A stretch of 64,000 nt of DNA from Guillardia theta CCMP2712 (Eukaryota; Cryptophyceae; Pyrenomonadales; Geminigeraceae). The stretch covers positions 103,026-167,025 of the forward strand of contig NW_005434560.1 of NCBI RefSeq assembly GCF_000315625.1, written 5' to 3'. The position numbers and the translations under genes are program-made. Each line of letters opens with the position of its first letter. Position 1 is the first letter of the stretch. Shown here in pieces: positions 35,533 through 44,301 of this stretch. The notes beneath the pieces were generated by a model, which was given only the letters and a program-made list of their open reading frames with translations, did no database searches and was not told where the DNA came from.

Positions 35533-37368
35533 TTAAGAAATATAGGGAAGGACCGAGAAGTGCATGCAGTCCGAGCCGCTGCGCCCCACCATGGACAGGA
35601 TACAGATGTCATGGACGTTCCCGCGTACCTCCGGGCGGTTGCGCTCGGTGCAGAGCCACACGGCGCGCAGGGTGTGCTCGAAGGGCGCGAGCTCGGGGTC
35701 CGCCCGGCACGCCGCCACGATGTAGCAGAGCCGCGCCACAGCCTCGCGGAGGTTACTGGCAGTGCCACCCCTTTCCATCCCTGACACGCCCATATCCGCC
35801 GCCACCCTCGCCGCGGGGAGCAGGCGCATCCCGCCCACCGCGTAGAGCGCGTAGACCGCCCCGTTCCGGAGGAAGGAGATGAACTGGGCGGAGTCACCCT
35901 TGCAGGCCTCCGCCACGCCTCCCAGCATCCCCATCGCCTTGGCGGCAGGGAGGATCTGCGCCTGGATGGGATTCCCGTCACTCCCATAATCAAATTGGAA
36001 CTCTATGTCGATGCCGTCCGCCCTCCCGTAACCGCCCTCCGTCGCCGCCGCGGTGTACCCAGGGGCGTTGAGCAGGCGGATGCCGGCAGGCGCTCCCGCC
36101 GCCGCGTTCGCCGCGAGCAGGCAGTCCTGGATCTCCTCGTCGGTCATACCCAGCCGCATCAGGCCGCGCGTGTCCTCCTCCTTGATGCCGAGCTCGCGGA
36201 ACACCGCGGGGGAGTTGCTCGAGCCGTGCGCGGAGAAGAGGTAGCGCTTGCTCTCGGTCCCGTCCCAATACCGCACGCCGCACGCCGCCGCGACCGCCTC
36301 GAAGGGCGAGCCCTTACGGATGGGCTGCGTGGTGATCAGCCCCATGTCCGAGATGCGCCTCCGCGCCTCCTTCCGGTCCGTGAAAGTGCAGGGGATGTCC
36401 GTGAAACTCCCTTGAAGCTCGAACATGGAGTGCGACACCGCCTTGGCCAGCGACCTGAAGCCGGTGACATAAGGGTCCCGCTTCACCACGGGCTCCAGGA
36501 TGACAGAGAAGAGCCCGTGAGACACCAGCAGCGACCGCTTCATCTCTCCTCTCCCCAGCTCCGCGATGAAGCCCGGGGCCCTGTTGACGCTGCAGGAACG
36601 GAAGAGCACCGTCTCACCCCCCGCAGCGTGCAGCGTCGAAGCGCCGTGCTCCTGCAGGCTCCCGGCGATGCTCACGGCGTCCCCCTTCCGGTACCGCACC
36701 TCCACCGTATCACCCGCCGACCTCGAGGTGGCCGCGCCCTCCACGCGCAGGAAGCTCTCGGAGCCGTGCGTCCGCTTGGTCAGGAAGTCCTGCACCTCCG
36801 CATCCGAGGAGCAGCGCATGGAGGACCAGCGAGGCACGTTGCGCTCCAAAAAGTCCCGCACCGACGGGCAGCGCAGCGCGGAGGCGCCGGCGGGGGAGGC
36901 GAAGTGGAAGGCCTGCACCACGTTGGGATTGTTCACGCTGGCGTACACGCAGGACTGGATGCCGAACTTGTCACCCTCCTTACCCCCACCCTGGAACGCC
37001 AGCAGCACCCCGTCGGGCTTGACGGAGGCCTTCATCCCGCGCTTCTTCGGGTCCGCCACACCCCCCGTGCACAGACCCCCCAGGAAGTGCACATCTCTCC
37101 CCTCCAGCTTGTCCGCGCGGAGGATCTCGCGCAGGCGTGCGCGGACGTAGTCGTTGCGAAGCCAGTGCTTGCGGACCTCCGCGTTGGGTGGCATGTCGGT
37201 CCTGGCTGGCTTCGAAGCCAGTGACGATGCGGTCGAAGGCACCCTTCTTGGATCGTCCCTGCGCTGGCCCTGCATGAACCTCACCTTCCTCGTATCCCTT
37301 CTCGTAGTATCCATCCTTGTAGCATCCATTCTTGTAGTGTTCCTCCTATCACCCGCAATCGACACCAT
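35533..37368 (-). CDS. Hypothetical 611-aa protein with N-terminal 'RMDxT' repeat
   Basis: The first ~35 residues repeat R(M/R)D(A/T)T(R) and are basic and disordered; the remaining ~560 form a Gly/Ala-rich globular domain with mixed strands and helices. A GTGTATAAAAGAC TATA box is at 37407-37421, 40-50 bases upstream of the ATG. No motif was recognised. Length and composition would suit a virion structural protein, but it could not be matched to a capsid fold by eye. Confidence 0.7.
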   Translation of the reverse strand: MVSIAGDRRNTTRMDATRMDTTRRDTRKVRFMQGQRRDDPRRVPSTASSLASKPARTDMPPNAEVRKHWLRNDYVRARLREILRADKLEGRDVHFLGGLCTGGVADPKKRGMKASVKPDGVLLAFQGGGKEGDKFGIQSCVYASVNNPNVVQAFHFASPAGASALRCPSVRDFLERNVPRWSSMRCSSDAEVQDFLTKRTHGSESFLRVEGAATSRSAGDTVEVRYRKGDAVSIAGSLQEHGASTLHAAGGETVLFRSCSVNRAPGFIAELGRGEMKRSLLVSHGLFSVILEPVVKRDPYVTGFRSLAKAVSHSMFELQGSFTDIPCTFTDRKEARRRISDMGLITTQPIRKGSPFEAVAAACGVRYWDGTESKRYLFSAHGSSNSPAVFRELGIKEEDTRGLMRLGMTDEEIQDCLLAANAAAGAPAGIRLLNAPGYTAAATEGGYGRADGIDIEFQFDYGSDGNPIQAQILPAAKAMGMLGGVAEACKGDSAQFISFLRNGAVYALYAVGGMRLLPAARVAADMGVSGMERGGTASNLREAVARLCYIVAACRADPELAPFEHTLRAVWLCTERNRPEVRGNVHDICILSMVGRSGSDCMHFSVLPYIS

Positions 37369-37522
37369 TCACCCCACACGACGGTCCCGCCCGGGATGCA
37401 AAGACCCGTCTTTTATACACACCCTCGATTCATCACAGGCATGCATCTACCAAACAAAACACGAGCAACATATATGAACCATTGCAGGGTAGAAGTACAA
37501 GGAAGACAGCATTGTCAGTAGC

Positions 37523-38074
37523 ATGCATTGGGCCAAGCACACCTGCGCCCTGATACCAGCATTCATGGTCCTCTTCTGGATCTTCATGTTTGCCTTCTCC
37601 AGGGCCTTCATGCTCTACTCGGAGTACCAGGCAGAGATCGCCAGGCTCAACGACGACGCATGGCTCCGGGTCAAGTGCAAGGACCCGGAGTTCTTCCACA
37701 ACATCAAGCAGCACACCGACCTCTGCCTCAAGGTAGAGCAGAACGCCAGGAAGTCCTGCCTCCTCGTCGCCCTCAACACCGTCGCCTCCACCACCTACCT
37801 CTGCGGCTACAGGAGCTGCGCCGACTACCTCACCGACGCCGTCCTCTGGGTGATGGGCTTCGGCCTCCCCGCCGTACTCCTCATCTCCGTATGCCTACTC
37901 CTCTTCCCCACGGTGCTCTACCCCGTCTACTCCTCGTACCTCAACCGTATGGCCGACCGCAGAGTCATGGCCCTCTACAACGCACCCTACGGGATGGAGC
38001 ACTACTCCGCCTCCCACCCCAGGCTCGTCTACCCCGTCATACAGGACATGGAGGATGCGAAGAAGTTGGTGTGA
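37523..38074 (+). CDS. Two-helix membrane protein, 183 aa
   Basis: One hydrophobic segment at residues ~10-32, a ~75-residue Cys-containing loop (four Cys likely paired), a second at ~105-130, then a Tyr-rich C-tail (YPVYSSYLN, YNAPYG, YSA). The Tyr motifs suit endocytic or trafficking signals. It is probably an envelope protein. Confidence 0.65.
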   Translation: MHWAKHTCALIPAFMVLFWIFMFAFSRAFMLYSEYQAEIARLNDDAWLRVKCKDPEFFHNIKQHTDLCLKVEQNARKSCLLVALNTVASTTYLCGYRSCADYLTDAVLWVMGFGLPAVLLISVCLLLFPTVLYPVYSSYLNRMADRRVMALYNAPYGMEHYSASHPRLVYPVIQDMEDAKKLV

Positions 38075-38119
38075 CAAAGTTGATATTCTCTCGTTGTACG
38101 TAGATCAATATATGTCATA

Positions 38120-38572
38120 TTAAAAATAATGCTTTACAGGAGCTACGCCGACTGATGATTCACACTGATGTGATTCACACTGGTCAGTTGGTAGGATGAC
38201 TGGAGGGGTGGTGGGTTCATCTTCTTCGCCATCAAACTTTGGCTTACCCAGGTTTTTCGTATCTTTGGAACGCGTGATAAACTTGACCTCTGTGATAACG
38301 ACCTGCTTGGGCATGTAGGGTTTCTTCAGCTCCCTGGAACAGATATCCGAGAGCTTGACCTCCATGATGTTGCGGAGGTTCTTCCTGATATCCTCCTTGA
38401 GGTTCACCTGCGCATCGAGAAGAGAGAGGATCTGCAGGCACTCTTTCACCTCAGAGAGGCACGACTCCTGAGGTTCGTCTACGCTTCCCGAGGCTGAAGA
38501 ATCACCAAACATCTGTTGGTGACGCACCCATGCCTGCAAGCGCTCAGTTGTCATCTTCTCAGTTCGATCCAT
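38120..38572 (-). CDS. Hypothetical protein, 150 aa
   Basis: A soluble protein with acidic disordered stretches and a Lys-rich central strand region. It ends in a short repeat 'QCESHQCES'. A GTATAAAACCCC TATA box is at 38602-38614 on the minus strand, about 30 bases before the ATG. Function unknown. Confidence 0.65.
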   Translation of the reverse strand: MDRTEKMTTERLQAWVRHQQMFGDSSASGSVDEPQESCLSEVKECLQILSLLDAQVNLKEDIRKNLRNIMEVKLSDICSRELKKPYMPKQVVITEVKFITRSKDTKNLGKPKFDGEEDEPTTPPVILPTDQCESHQCESSVGVAPVKHYF

Positions 38573-38724
38573 CGTGGCGAATAGTCAGACAGACCCACAT
38601 CAGGGGTTTTATACGCTTCGTTTTTTTTACTCCCTGTTTTTTTCATTTTTTATTTAAAAAAAAATTCCCGCCTTTTTTTAGGAGTCAATAAAAAGACCGC
38701 TGCGAAGTTCACCCTCCACTGCCC
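38573..38724. promoter_or_regulatory. Divergent AT-rich intergenic region
   Basis: Contains the minus-strand TATA box, poly-T and poly-A runs, and a CAATAAAAAG element about 35 bases before the plus-strand ATG at 38725. Confidence 0.4.
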
Positions 38725-39114
38725 ATGCAATCCCAGGCAGCCGTCATGGAGACGCTGATGAAGAAAGACATCCAGCTGCAGAAGATGCAGCACGCCATCG
38801 ACTGGTACAACGGGTACAAGCAGCACCGCGAGAAGGTCGACCGCGTGGTGTGCGCCAACCTCTCATCCTCAGACCGGTTGAACCCTACCCTGCTCACCAA
38901 GGTCGAGAGCGAGCTTTTCTCACCCGACAAGCGTTACCAAGAGTACAAGCCACCGGAGGACCTTCTCCCGCGGCTTGCTTTCTCGGACGTCGTCTCTCTC
39001 GACACCGCGGAGCTAGCCCTCCGCATCACCAGGATCGAGGAGGAGATCGATGCATGCAAGAAGCAACCAGCCTATCGCGCCATGATGCAAGAGCTGAATG
39101 ATGCCTTGAAGTAG
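38725..39114 (+). CDS. Hypothetical helical protein, 129 aa
   Basis: A helical, Lys/Glu-rich soluble protein, probably coiled coil at both ends. No known domain. Confidence 0.6.
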   Translation: MQSQAAVMETLMKKDIQLQKMQHAIDWYNGYKQHREKVDRVVCANLSSSDRLNPTLLTKVESELFSPDKRYQEYKPPEDLLPRLAFSDVVSLDTAELALRITRIEEEIDACKKQPAYRAMMQELNDALK

Positions 39115-39199
39115 AGTTCTAATAAAAAAAAAGAAAGTATTTGTGGCTCTAAGCTTGTCGGTATGCCAGCACATCTCACCTCCAATAACACCCCCAACC

Positions 39200-39376
39200 A
39201 TGTCGGAAGAAGAATGCGATGTCGTGTTTGCAATCAACGAGAGTGAGGAGCAGATCGCAAGGAACATCGTCCGTCTGATCCAACACGAGAGACAGACGCA
39301 GCCTTCTCCCTCCATGGCAGAAGACACCATGGAGCAGGGACCGGGAGGGACAACTACCGGTGATTCATCGGTGTGA
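39200..39376 (+). CDS. Small acidic protein, 58 aa
   Basis: The ATG at 39200 is the second in frame (the first, at 39143, overlaps a TATA-less A-rich leader). The product is acidic and Gln/Glu-rich with a Gly/Thr/Ser tail. It lies beside the candidate origin. Confidence 0.45.
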   Translation: MSEEECDVVFAINESEEQIARNIVRLIQHERQTQPSPSMAEDTMEQGPGGTTTGDSSV

Positions 39377-39430
39377 GAGGGGTAGGGTACTTAACGGTAC
39401 TAAATTGAGTAAATTTATAATACTTATATA

Positions 39431-39800
39431 GCCGGTCTCCCAGGAAAGGCCCCCCCCCTTGGCCAGAATCTGGAAACCGTTAAACCGTTAAACCGTTAAA
39501 CCGTTAAAACCTTCAACCACAGTCCGGCGATTCTTGTCCTTTGATCATTTTAAATAAGGTTCGCCGGACATATATATATATACATATATTACATACATAG
39601 ATACATACATATACATAGTATGTATATACATACATACATATACATACATATACATACATACTATATACTATATACATACTATACGTATACTGTCCGGCGA
39701 ACCTTCTTTAAAGGTTTTAAAGACCGTTAACCTTTAACGGTTTAACGGTTTAACGGTTTTCAGATTCTGGCCAGAGGGGGGGCCTTTCCCTGGGGACCCA
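39431..39800. other. Candidate replication origin: AT-centred imperfect palindrome with AAACCGTT iterons
   Basis: A gene-free stretch of about 370 bases. The left arm (39440-39569) and right arm (39691-39791) are inverted repeats of each other: AGGAAAGGCCCCCCC, GGCCAGAATCTG, a run of AAACCGTT units, and GGTTCGCCGGAC. The centre (39570-39690) is TA/CATA-repeat DNA that would melt easily. Four direct AAACCGTT units stand at 39474-39505 and inverted copies at 39730-39758. This is the architecture of viral origins such as herpesvirus oriS (palindrome, AT centre, initiator sites in the arms). Origin activity is inferred. Confidence 0.6.
39474..39505 (+). repeat. AAACCGTT iterons, four direct copies
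   Basis: Period 8. The core AACCGTT/AACGGTT also fits the MYB-type site YAACKG. Confidence 0.8.
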
Positions 39801-39844
39801 GGTCGGGGTATGAGGGCGATGATATTTTTTTATTTTTTTTTTAC

Positions 39845-40486
39845 TCAAACAGCGCATCGACAGATGTCGGCGACGGTGATGCGCCAGAGGTCCTCGGTGC
39901 GGCGCAGGATCTCCGTGTGGATGTCGGGGGAGACCATCTGCATGTACCAGGGGAGGTCCTGGTGGATGACGGTGATGTTGGCGGTGGGGGACGCTCCCGA
40001 GACCACGGGGGTAACGACGGAGACGGTGATAGAGGAGACAACGGGTAGGTTGGATATGACGGCGTTCTCGTTCATGACAAACCTGTCCGATGAAGTACAG
40101 TCGAGCAGGTCTTGGTCCTTGTGCTGGAAGGCCTGGATGTTGCCCACGAAGGGCTTCAGGAAGGCGGGTGGCGTGACGGGCACATGGTAGTCCACGCTGC
40201 GGCTGAAGACGACGTGGGTGTCACAGGTATTGGAGAGGTCGGAGATGGGGATGTTCCTCCACTTTCCCAGGCTGATGCCCTGCACGCCGGAGTCCCAGCG
40301 GCTGAGCCTCTTCTTGATGGCGTCGTCGCTCATGTAGAGGACGTACTGCAGGGGCTTGTTGACATTGCAGTGGCAGGACGGGAAGGCAAGCGAGGAGGTG
40401 AAGGTAGAGAGCGATGATATCGGTAAGGGCAGAAAGAGTAAGACGGTAGCCAACAGCAGGAACGCTTCGGCGGCGGCCTGATTCAT
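39845..40486 (-). CDS. Secreted or anchored glycoprotein, 213 aa
   Basis: A signal peptide of ~25 residues (hydrophobic core LLLATVLLFLPLPI) is followed by a Ser/Thr-rich ectodomain with two or more Cys pairs and an N-glycosylation site. No obvious membrane anchor at the C-terminus. A GTATAAAACGAG TATA box lies upstream at 40527-40540. Function unknown. Confidence 0.65.
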   Translation of the reverse strand: MNQAAAEAFLLLATVLLFLPLPISSLSTFTSSLAFPSCHCNVNKPLQYVLYMSDDAIKKRLSRWDSGVQGISLGKWRNIPISDLSNTCDTHVVFSRSVDYHVPVTPPAFLKPFVGNIQAFQHKDQDLLDCTSSDRFVMNENAVISNLPVVSSITVSVVTPVVSGASPTANITVIHQDLPWYMQMVSPDIHTEILRRTEDLWRITVADICRCAV

Positions 40487-40580
40487 GGCAGGGGTTTTCT
40501 GTTTTCTGGAAACACGCGGTCGTTTGCTCGTTTTATACCCAAGCGGGTATTAGGGGTGGGATGCGTGGGGGGGCAGGGAA

Positions 40581-41510
40581 ATGGCGGGTCAAGACGAAGC
40601 GATGGACGCTCGGCTTCTGGAGACTTATATCCCGGCTTTCTTCATGATCATGAAGACCATTGCCGTGCTGGGCTTCATCCCCTTCGCAGGCTGGCTGGGC
40701 ATGTCAAACGAGCACGTCTTCAATCTCATTGGGACGCTCCTGTTTGTGGACCGCGTGCTGTTCAACGTGGAGGTGCAGGGTGGGATCGATTCCAACATGT
40801 CCGTGGCTTGCGTCTTGCTGTGCTTCGTGATCAACACGGAGAGGGTATGGACAGCCTATGTCGACACGGCCCTGGATATTGTCCTAAATGTGACTTGGTG
40901 CCTGCTGGCGCTGTTCCTGCTGGTGAAGGATGAGCTGCCCTTGGGCCACCACTGGATGATGTCCCTGCTCCCGAGCCCGGATATAATCATCGGGGCGGGG
41001 ATGTTCTATGTCCACACCCTGCTTCCGCTGTCCTCCGCCTCCGTGCTCGAGCTCTCCATACGCGCCATCGTCTTCCAGTGCCTCTCCGTCAGCTGGTTCT
41101 ACACCTTCCGGATGCGGGTCAGGGACCCCCTTGACACCCCCTTCACGCTTTGTATAAGTAGGTTCTTCCCCGTGATGTTCGTGGGCCCCATCGTCGCGTG
41201 CGTCTTCGCCGGGATGGTGTGGGTGTGCATCATGGTCAAGTTCTACCGGCAGCAGGGCGAGTTCCGGGCGTATTTTGTGCAGGTGGACAGGCATCGGAAG
41301 GCCCCCACACCGGATCCCATCGAGACCCCCATCTTGTACACCCAGAGGAGGCAGAGGAACCAAGCCTCCCATTCCACTGTTTATATTCCTGGCTCTCCCA
41401 TGCCTGTCCCTTACGAGAGCGCAGAGGACGCGGAGGGCGACGAGGACACCATGCTGCTCAGGGAGATGCTGCAGAGGGGCAGGGAGGGGATCGAGTCCGG
41501 GATGGTTTGA
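40581..41510 (+). CDS. Seven-helix-type membrane protein, 309 aa
   Basis: Six to seven hydrophobic segments in the first 235 residues, then a ~75-residue cytosolic tail with basic patches, Pro-Tyr-containing motifs and an acidic cluster. The layout resembles herpesvirus gM-type envelope proteins, but no sequence match can be claimed. The last codons lie inside a 25-base tandem repeat (41486-41535) that also forms the upstream flank of the next gene's promoter. Confidence 0.65.
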   Translation: MAGQDEAMDARLLETYIPAFFMIMKTIAVLGFIPFAGWLGMSNEHVFNLIGTLLFVDRVLFNVEVQGGIDSNMSVACVLLCFVINTERVWTAYVDTALDIVLNVTWCLLALFLLVKDELPLGHHWMMSLLPSPDIIIGAGMFYVHTLLPLSSASVLELSIRAIVFQCLSVSWFYTFRMRVRDPLDTPFTLCISRFFPVMFVGPIVACVFAGMVWVCIMVKFYRQQGEFRAYFVQVDRHRKAPTPDPIETPILYTQRRQRNQASHSTVYIPGSPMPVPYESAEDAEGDEDTMLLREMLQRGREGIESGMV

Positions 41511-41535
41511 GGGGATCGAGTCCGGGATGGTTTGA
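41486..41535 (+). repeat. 25-base perfect tandem repeat across a stop codon
   Basis: GGGGATCGAGTCCGGGATGG plus TTTGA occurs twice back to back. A diverged third copy is at 42069-42093, upstream of the next promoter. The stop (TGA 41508-41510) ends the first copy. Confidence 0.85.
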
Positions 41536-41540
41536 TGCGC

Positions 41541-41550
41541 TGTATTTAAA
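41541..41550 (+). promoter_or_regulatory. TATTTAAA-type promoter element
   Basis: TGTATTTAAA lies 33 bases before the ATG at 41583. Confidence 0.6.
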
Positions 41551-41582
41551 TGATCTGTGTGTGCAGGGATCAACTGTGTGTC

Positions 41583-41981
41583 ATGTTTGCCTATTGGATT
41601 TTCAAGGAGCCCTACCAGCACATCTTTCAGTGCGATGAGGCTTGTAAGGCCACAGATGATAAGATCAGGGCCGTGGACAAGAAGGAGAATGATTTTAATG
41701 AGTTGCTTGATATGATGAATAAGGGTTACATCTACTGTGCATGCGACAAGAACACGCTGTCGGAAGAAGACCGCGAGTACTACGACCACAGAAAGAGCAT
41801 CATTAAGGAGTACTTCACTGCCAAGCTCGAAGCTTACCAAGCGGCCATGGCCTGCCTGAAGAAGCACATGAAGACCCTCTCCGTGACGTCAAACGCGGAG
41901 GAGCTCAAAAATTGCACCAAGCTCGAGACAGAGTTCGACAACGAGATCATCAGATACAGCATCAAGGTCATGGAGATGTAG
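41583..41981 (+). CDS. Hypothetical helical protein, 132 aa
   Basis: Mostly alpha-helical with Lys, Glu and Cys; no known domain. The start is set by the promoter element; an in-frame ATG at 41550 lies inside the promoter. Its promoter and 3' flank are duplicated around the next gene, which also begins 'MF', so the two may be paralogues that diverged. Confidence 0.65.
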   Translation: MFAYWIFKEPYQHIFQCDEACKATDDKIRAVDKKENDFNELLDMMNKGYIYCACDKNTLSEEDREYYDHRKSIIKEYFTAKLEAYQAAMACLKKHMKTLSVTSNAEELKNCTKLETEFDNEIIRYSIKVMEM

Positions 41982-42018
41982 ACTCACCCTGTAGGATGTC
42001 CTGGTAGAATTAAACAGA

Positions 42019-42064
42019 ATAAACCTCTGCGTAATAATAACCATGTGCGCACCCGCGTGTATAA
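42019..42064 (+). repeat. 46-base direct repeat, copy 1
   Basis: AATAAACCTCTRCGTAATAA with following ...CCATGTGYGCACCCGYGTGTATAA. Copy 2 is at 42610-42655. The block carries an AATAAA signal at one end and TATAA at the other, so it may end one transcript and start the next. Confidence 0.75.
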
Positions 42065-42098
42065 GGGACGGGATCGAGTCTGGGCTGGTTTGATGCTC

Positions 42099-42108
42099 TG
42101 TATTTAAA
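42099..42108 (+). promoter_or_regulatory. TATTTAAA-type promoter element
   Basis: TGTATTTAAA, 30 bases before the ATG at 42139; part of the duplicated block. Confidence 0.6.
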
Positions 42109-42138
42109 GGATATTACACAACACGGGGGCATCACGTC

Positions 42139-42591
42139 ATGTTCAAGGCAATATACAATTTCTTTTCAGGGACGACGGGCAAGCGGAAGCGCTACGAGAT
42201 GGATGATGTAACGGTACCATGCAAGTGGACGAATGAACATTACAGCCCAGAAAGATGGATCTCGGAGCTGAGTGACGGTCCGTTTCTCGAGAATGCAGAA
42301 AAACAACTCACTGTCCTCCGTCTATACGAGAAAGCCACTGAAGACATGATTCAGGATATGGAAGACACTAAACGTGAGATGGGATCCTTGAGAGATGATC
42401 TTTCTCAGAATTGGCGGAATGCTACCGGTAGTCATGCACAAAGATATTTCGACATGCTTGCTAAAACCAACTCTATCATCCGTAACCACAAGTCGCTGAT
42501 GACTAGGTTTGTAATTCCGTATCTCTACTGTGCCAGCAACATAGATTCGTTGAAGGAAGCCATCCATATGGTAAAGGAGAGTAGCGCGTAA
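42139..42591 (+). CDS. Hypothetical helical protein with basic N-terminus, 150 aa
   Basis: It has a GKRKRYE basic patch near residue 15 that could be a nuclear localisation signal, then a long amphipathic helical region. No known domain. Confidence 0.65.
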   Translation: MFKAIYNFFSGTTGKRKRYEMDDVTVPCKWTNEHYSPERWISELSDGPFLENAEKQLTVLRLYEKATEDMIQDMEDTKREMGSLRDDLSQNWRNATGSHAQRYFDMLAKTNSIIRNHKSLMTRFVIPYLYCASNIDSLKEAIHMVKESSA

Positions 42592-42609
42592 GTGATGCCC
42601 GTGGTAGAT

Positions 42610-42655
42610 AATAAACCTCTACGTAATAATAACCATGTGTGCACCCGTGTGTATA
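42610..42655 (+). repeat. 46-base direct repeat, copy 2
   Basis: Matches copy 1 at 42019-42064 with few changes. It ends in GTGTATAAAAG, a TATA box 50 bases before the ATG at 42708. Confidence 0.75.
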
Positions 42656-42707
42656 AAAGAAACCATGCGGGCGGGGGCTGCCATGTACCGAGCGGGGGAG
42701 ACGAGCC

Positions 42708-44285
42708 ATGTCGAACTTCTTCGGGAACCTGAACAACCCGCGCATGCCCGAGGTGGTGATGAACCAGGGCCCGCTGCCGCCGCTGAGCACCGACAACCTC
42801 CCGTACGGCCTGAACGGGACGGCGGATGCGAGGATCAACTACAACAATGCGCTCCTTGGGGACATCAGTCCGTACGTCTACGGGGATTCCGCCCGCATCA
42901 CCACCCAGACCTCCTACCTCAACCAGAGCTACCGTATCCAGAAGATCGTGCCTGAGCTGTACCTCCCCCCCATCGGGGACGGGCACGGGCTGGTGAAGGT
43001 GTCGCACGCCGTGGATTACGGGGATATCGCCTGGTCGCTCCGGCTCAGAAACATCTCCGCCACGCTCGGGGTGTTCATGAAGTCGGCCGAGGGCGTCGGG
43101 GACAACGGGACGCACATCACCGCCTTTGTCAATTTTCCCACGGTGAACTACATCCTGGTGGGGTTCCAGAACCTGTGGTTTCGGAGGCGAGCCGTGCCTG
43201 CCGTTCCCGCCACCTCTTCGGACAAGGCTTGGCTCCGCCTGTGGTTCGACCTGTTCAACCTGACGGGGAACCCGGAGGACTTTGGTCAGTTTATGAATGG
43301 GATCACAACTGTGCAGGATATTTCGGAGAAGCTCATGAAGATCATCACCCCCTTCGGCGTGTCGGTGCAGTCCGAGAAGCAGGGTGGGATGCACGAGGTG
43401 GGCCTGAGCCCGGTGATGTGGGCGGTCAACCACCTGACGAGCATCAACATCGACGGGATGACGCGGGACATGATCAACTATTGGAGACATATAGATGTCA
43501 ACTCCGGGGATAGGATCTGCTTCCGCCTCATGCCCATCGACCTGAGCGGGGACCAGCGGGCGACCCTGAACCACTTCTACAAGCATATCGTCAACCTCGA
43601 GTTCACCGTGAGCGAGGGGAGATACGAGATCCTTGTCCCCGATACCTACCCGTACTGCATCCCCGGGGATAAACTTCTAAGGGTGCCGGATGCAGCCGTG
43701 CGGCAGGAGTACAACAGGAGGAAGATGCACTGGTACATCGGCACGACACAGCAGCACTACCCCAAGATGTACGAGGAGTTCAGTGAGATGAAGAAGTTCA
43801 TGGACGATACCGCGTTCTTGAAGGGCGCGCTGCTGCAGACCACCATCACGCCGATGCTGGTGAATTCTAGGATACGTCATGTTGCGGATGGGGCTATCTC
43901 CTTCTTTGGCTCCCGCCTCTCTGCGTCTGATCCCCGCAAGCGCGCGCTGGGGGTGACCTGGGCGGACGAGCGGCAGGGCGGGAAGCGCAGGTTCGCGCTG
44001 TCCGGGCCACCGCCTCCCAAGTTCAGTCTCCCGCAGCAGGCTCCCCAACAAGCTCCGCAACAGACCCCGCAACAAACCTTGCAATCCCGGAACGGCCTCG
44101 ACATCGACGCCCTGCTGCGGGAGGGTGGGCTTCAGGGATCCGCTGAAGGTGCAGCCCCCGAAGAGCCCAGGAACGTAGTCCCCCAGGCCGTCGCCACCGG
44201 CTCCGCCCTCAAGCCCAAGAAGCAGGTCGCCAAGCCCGTGGGCGGGAAGGAGAAGAGGGATGGGGTAGCGGTGTCCGTGGTTTAG
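42708..44285 (+). CDS. Candidate virion structural protein, 525 aa
   Basis: The first ~430 residues look like a compact, strand-rich globular domain with many Asn, Gly and Tyr, as in capsid or minor-capsid proteins. Then comes a Gln/Pro tandem stretch (QQAPQQAPQQTPQQT) and a Lys-rich C-tail. TATA box in the repeat block upstream. Its neighbours include the terminase and tegument-like genes. A triplex or capsid-associated role is a guess; structure prediction would be needed. Confidence 0.65.
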   Translation: MSNFFGNLNNPRMPEVVMNQGPLPPLSTDNLPYGLNGTADARINYNNALLGDISPYVYGDSARITTQTSYLNQSYRIQKIVPELYLPPIGDGHGLVKVSHAVDYGDIAWSLRLRNISATLGVFMKSAEGVGDNGTHITAFVNFPTVNYILVGFQNLWFRRRAVPAVPATSSDKAWLRLWFDLFNLTGNPEDFGQFMNGITTVQDISEKLMKIITPFGVSVQSEKQGGMHEVGLSPVMWAVNHLTSINIDGMTRDMINYWRHIDVNSGDRICFRLMPIDLSGDQRATLNHFYKHIVNLEFTVSEGRYEILVPDTYPYCIPGDKLLRVPDAAVRQEYNRRKMHWYIGTTQQHYPKMYEEFSEMKKFMDDTAFLKGALLQTTITPMLVNSRIRHVADGAISFFGSRLSASDPRKRALGVTWADERQGGKRRFALSGPPPPKFSLPQQAPQQAPQQTPQQTLQSRNGLDIDALLREGGLQGSAEGAAPEEPRNVVPQAVATGSALKPKKQVAKPVGGKEKRDGVAVSVV

Positions 44286-44301
44286 GCATTTATTAAATGA
44301 T

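Noticed and set aside
35995-37224. 409-codon plus-strand ORF opposite the 611-aa gene
   Set aside because: Composition (Arg, His, Gly, Val) is that of a shadow; the minus gene has the TATA box.
39570-39690. Simple TA/CATA microsatellite
   Set aside because: As a lone microsatellite it would be of no interest, but the flanking inverted arms make an origin-like element more likely.
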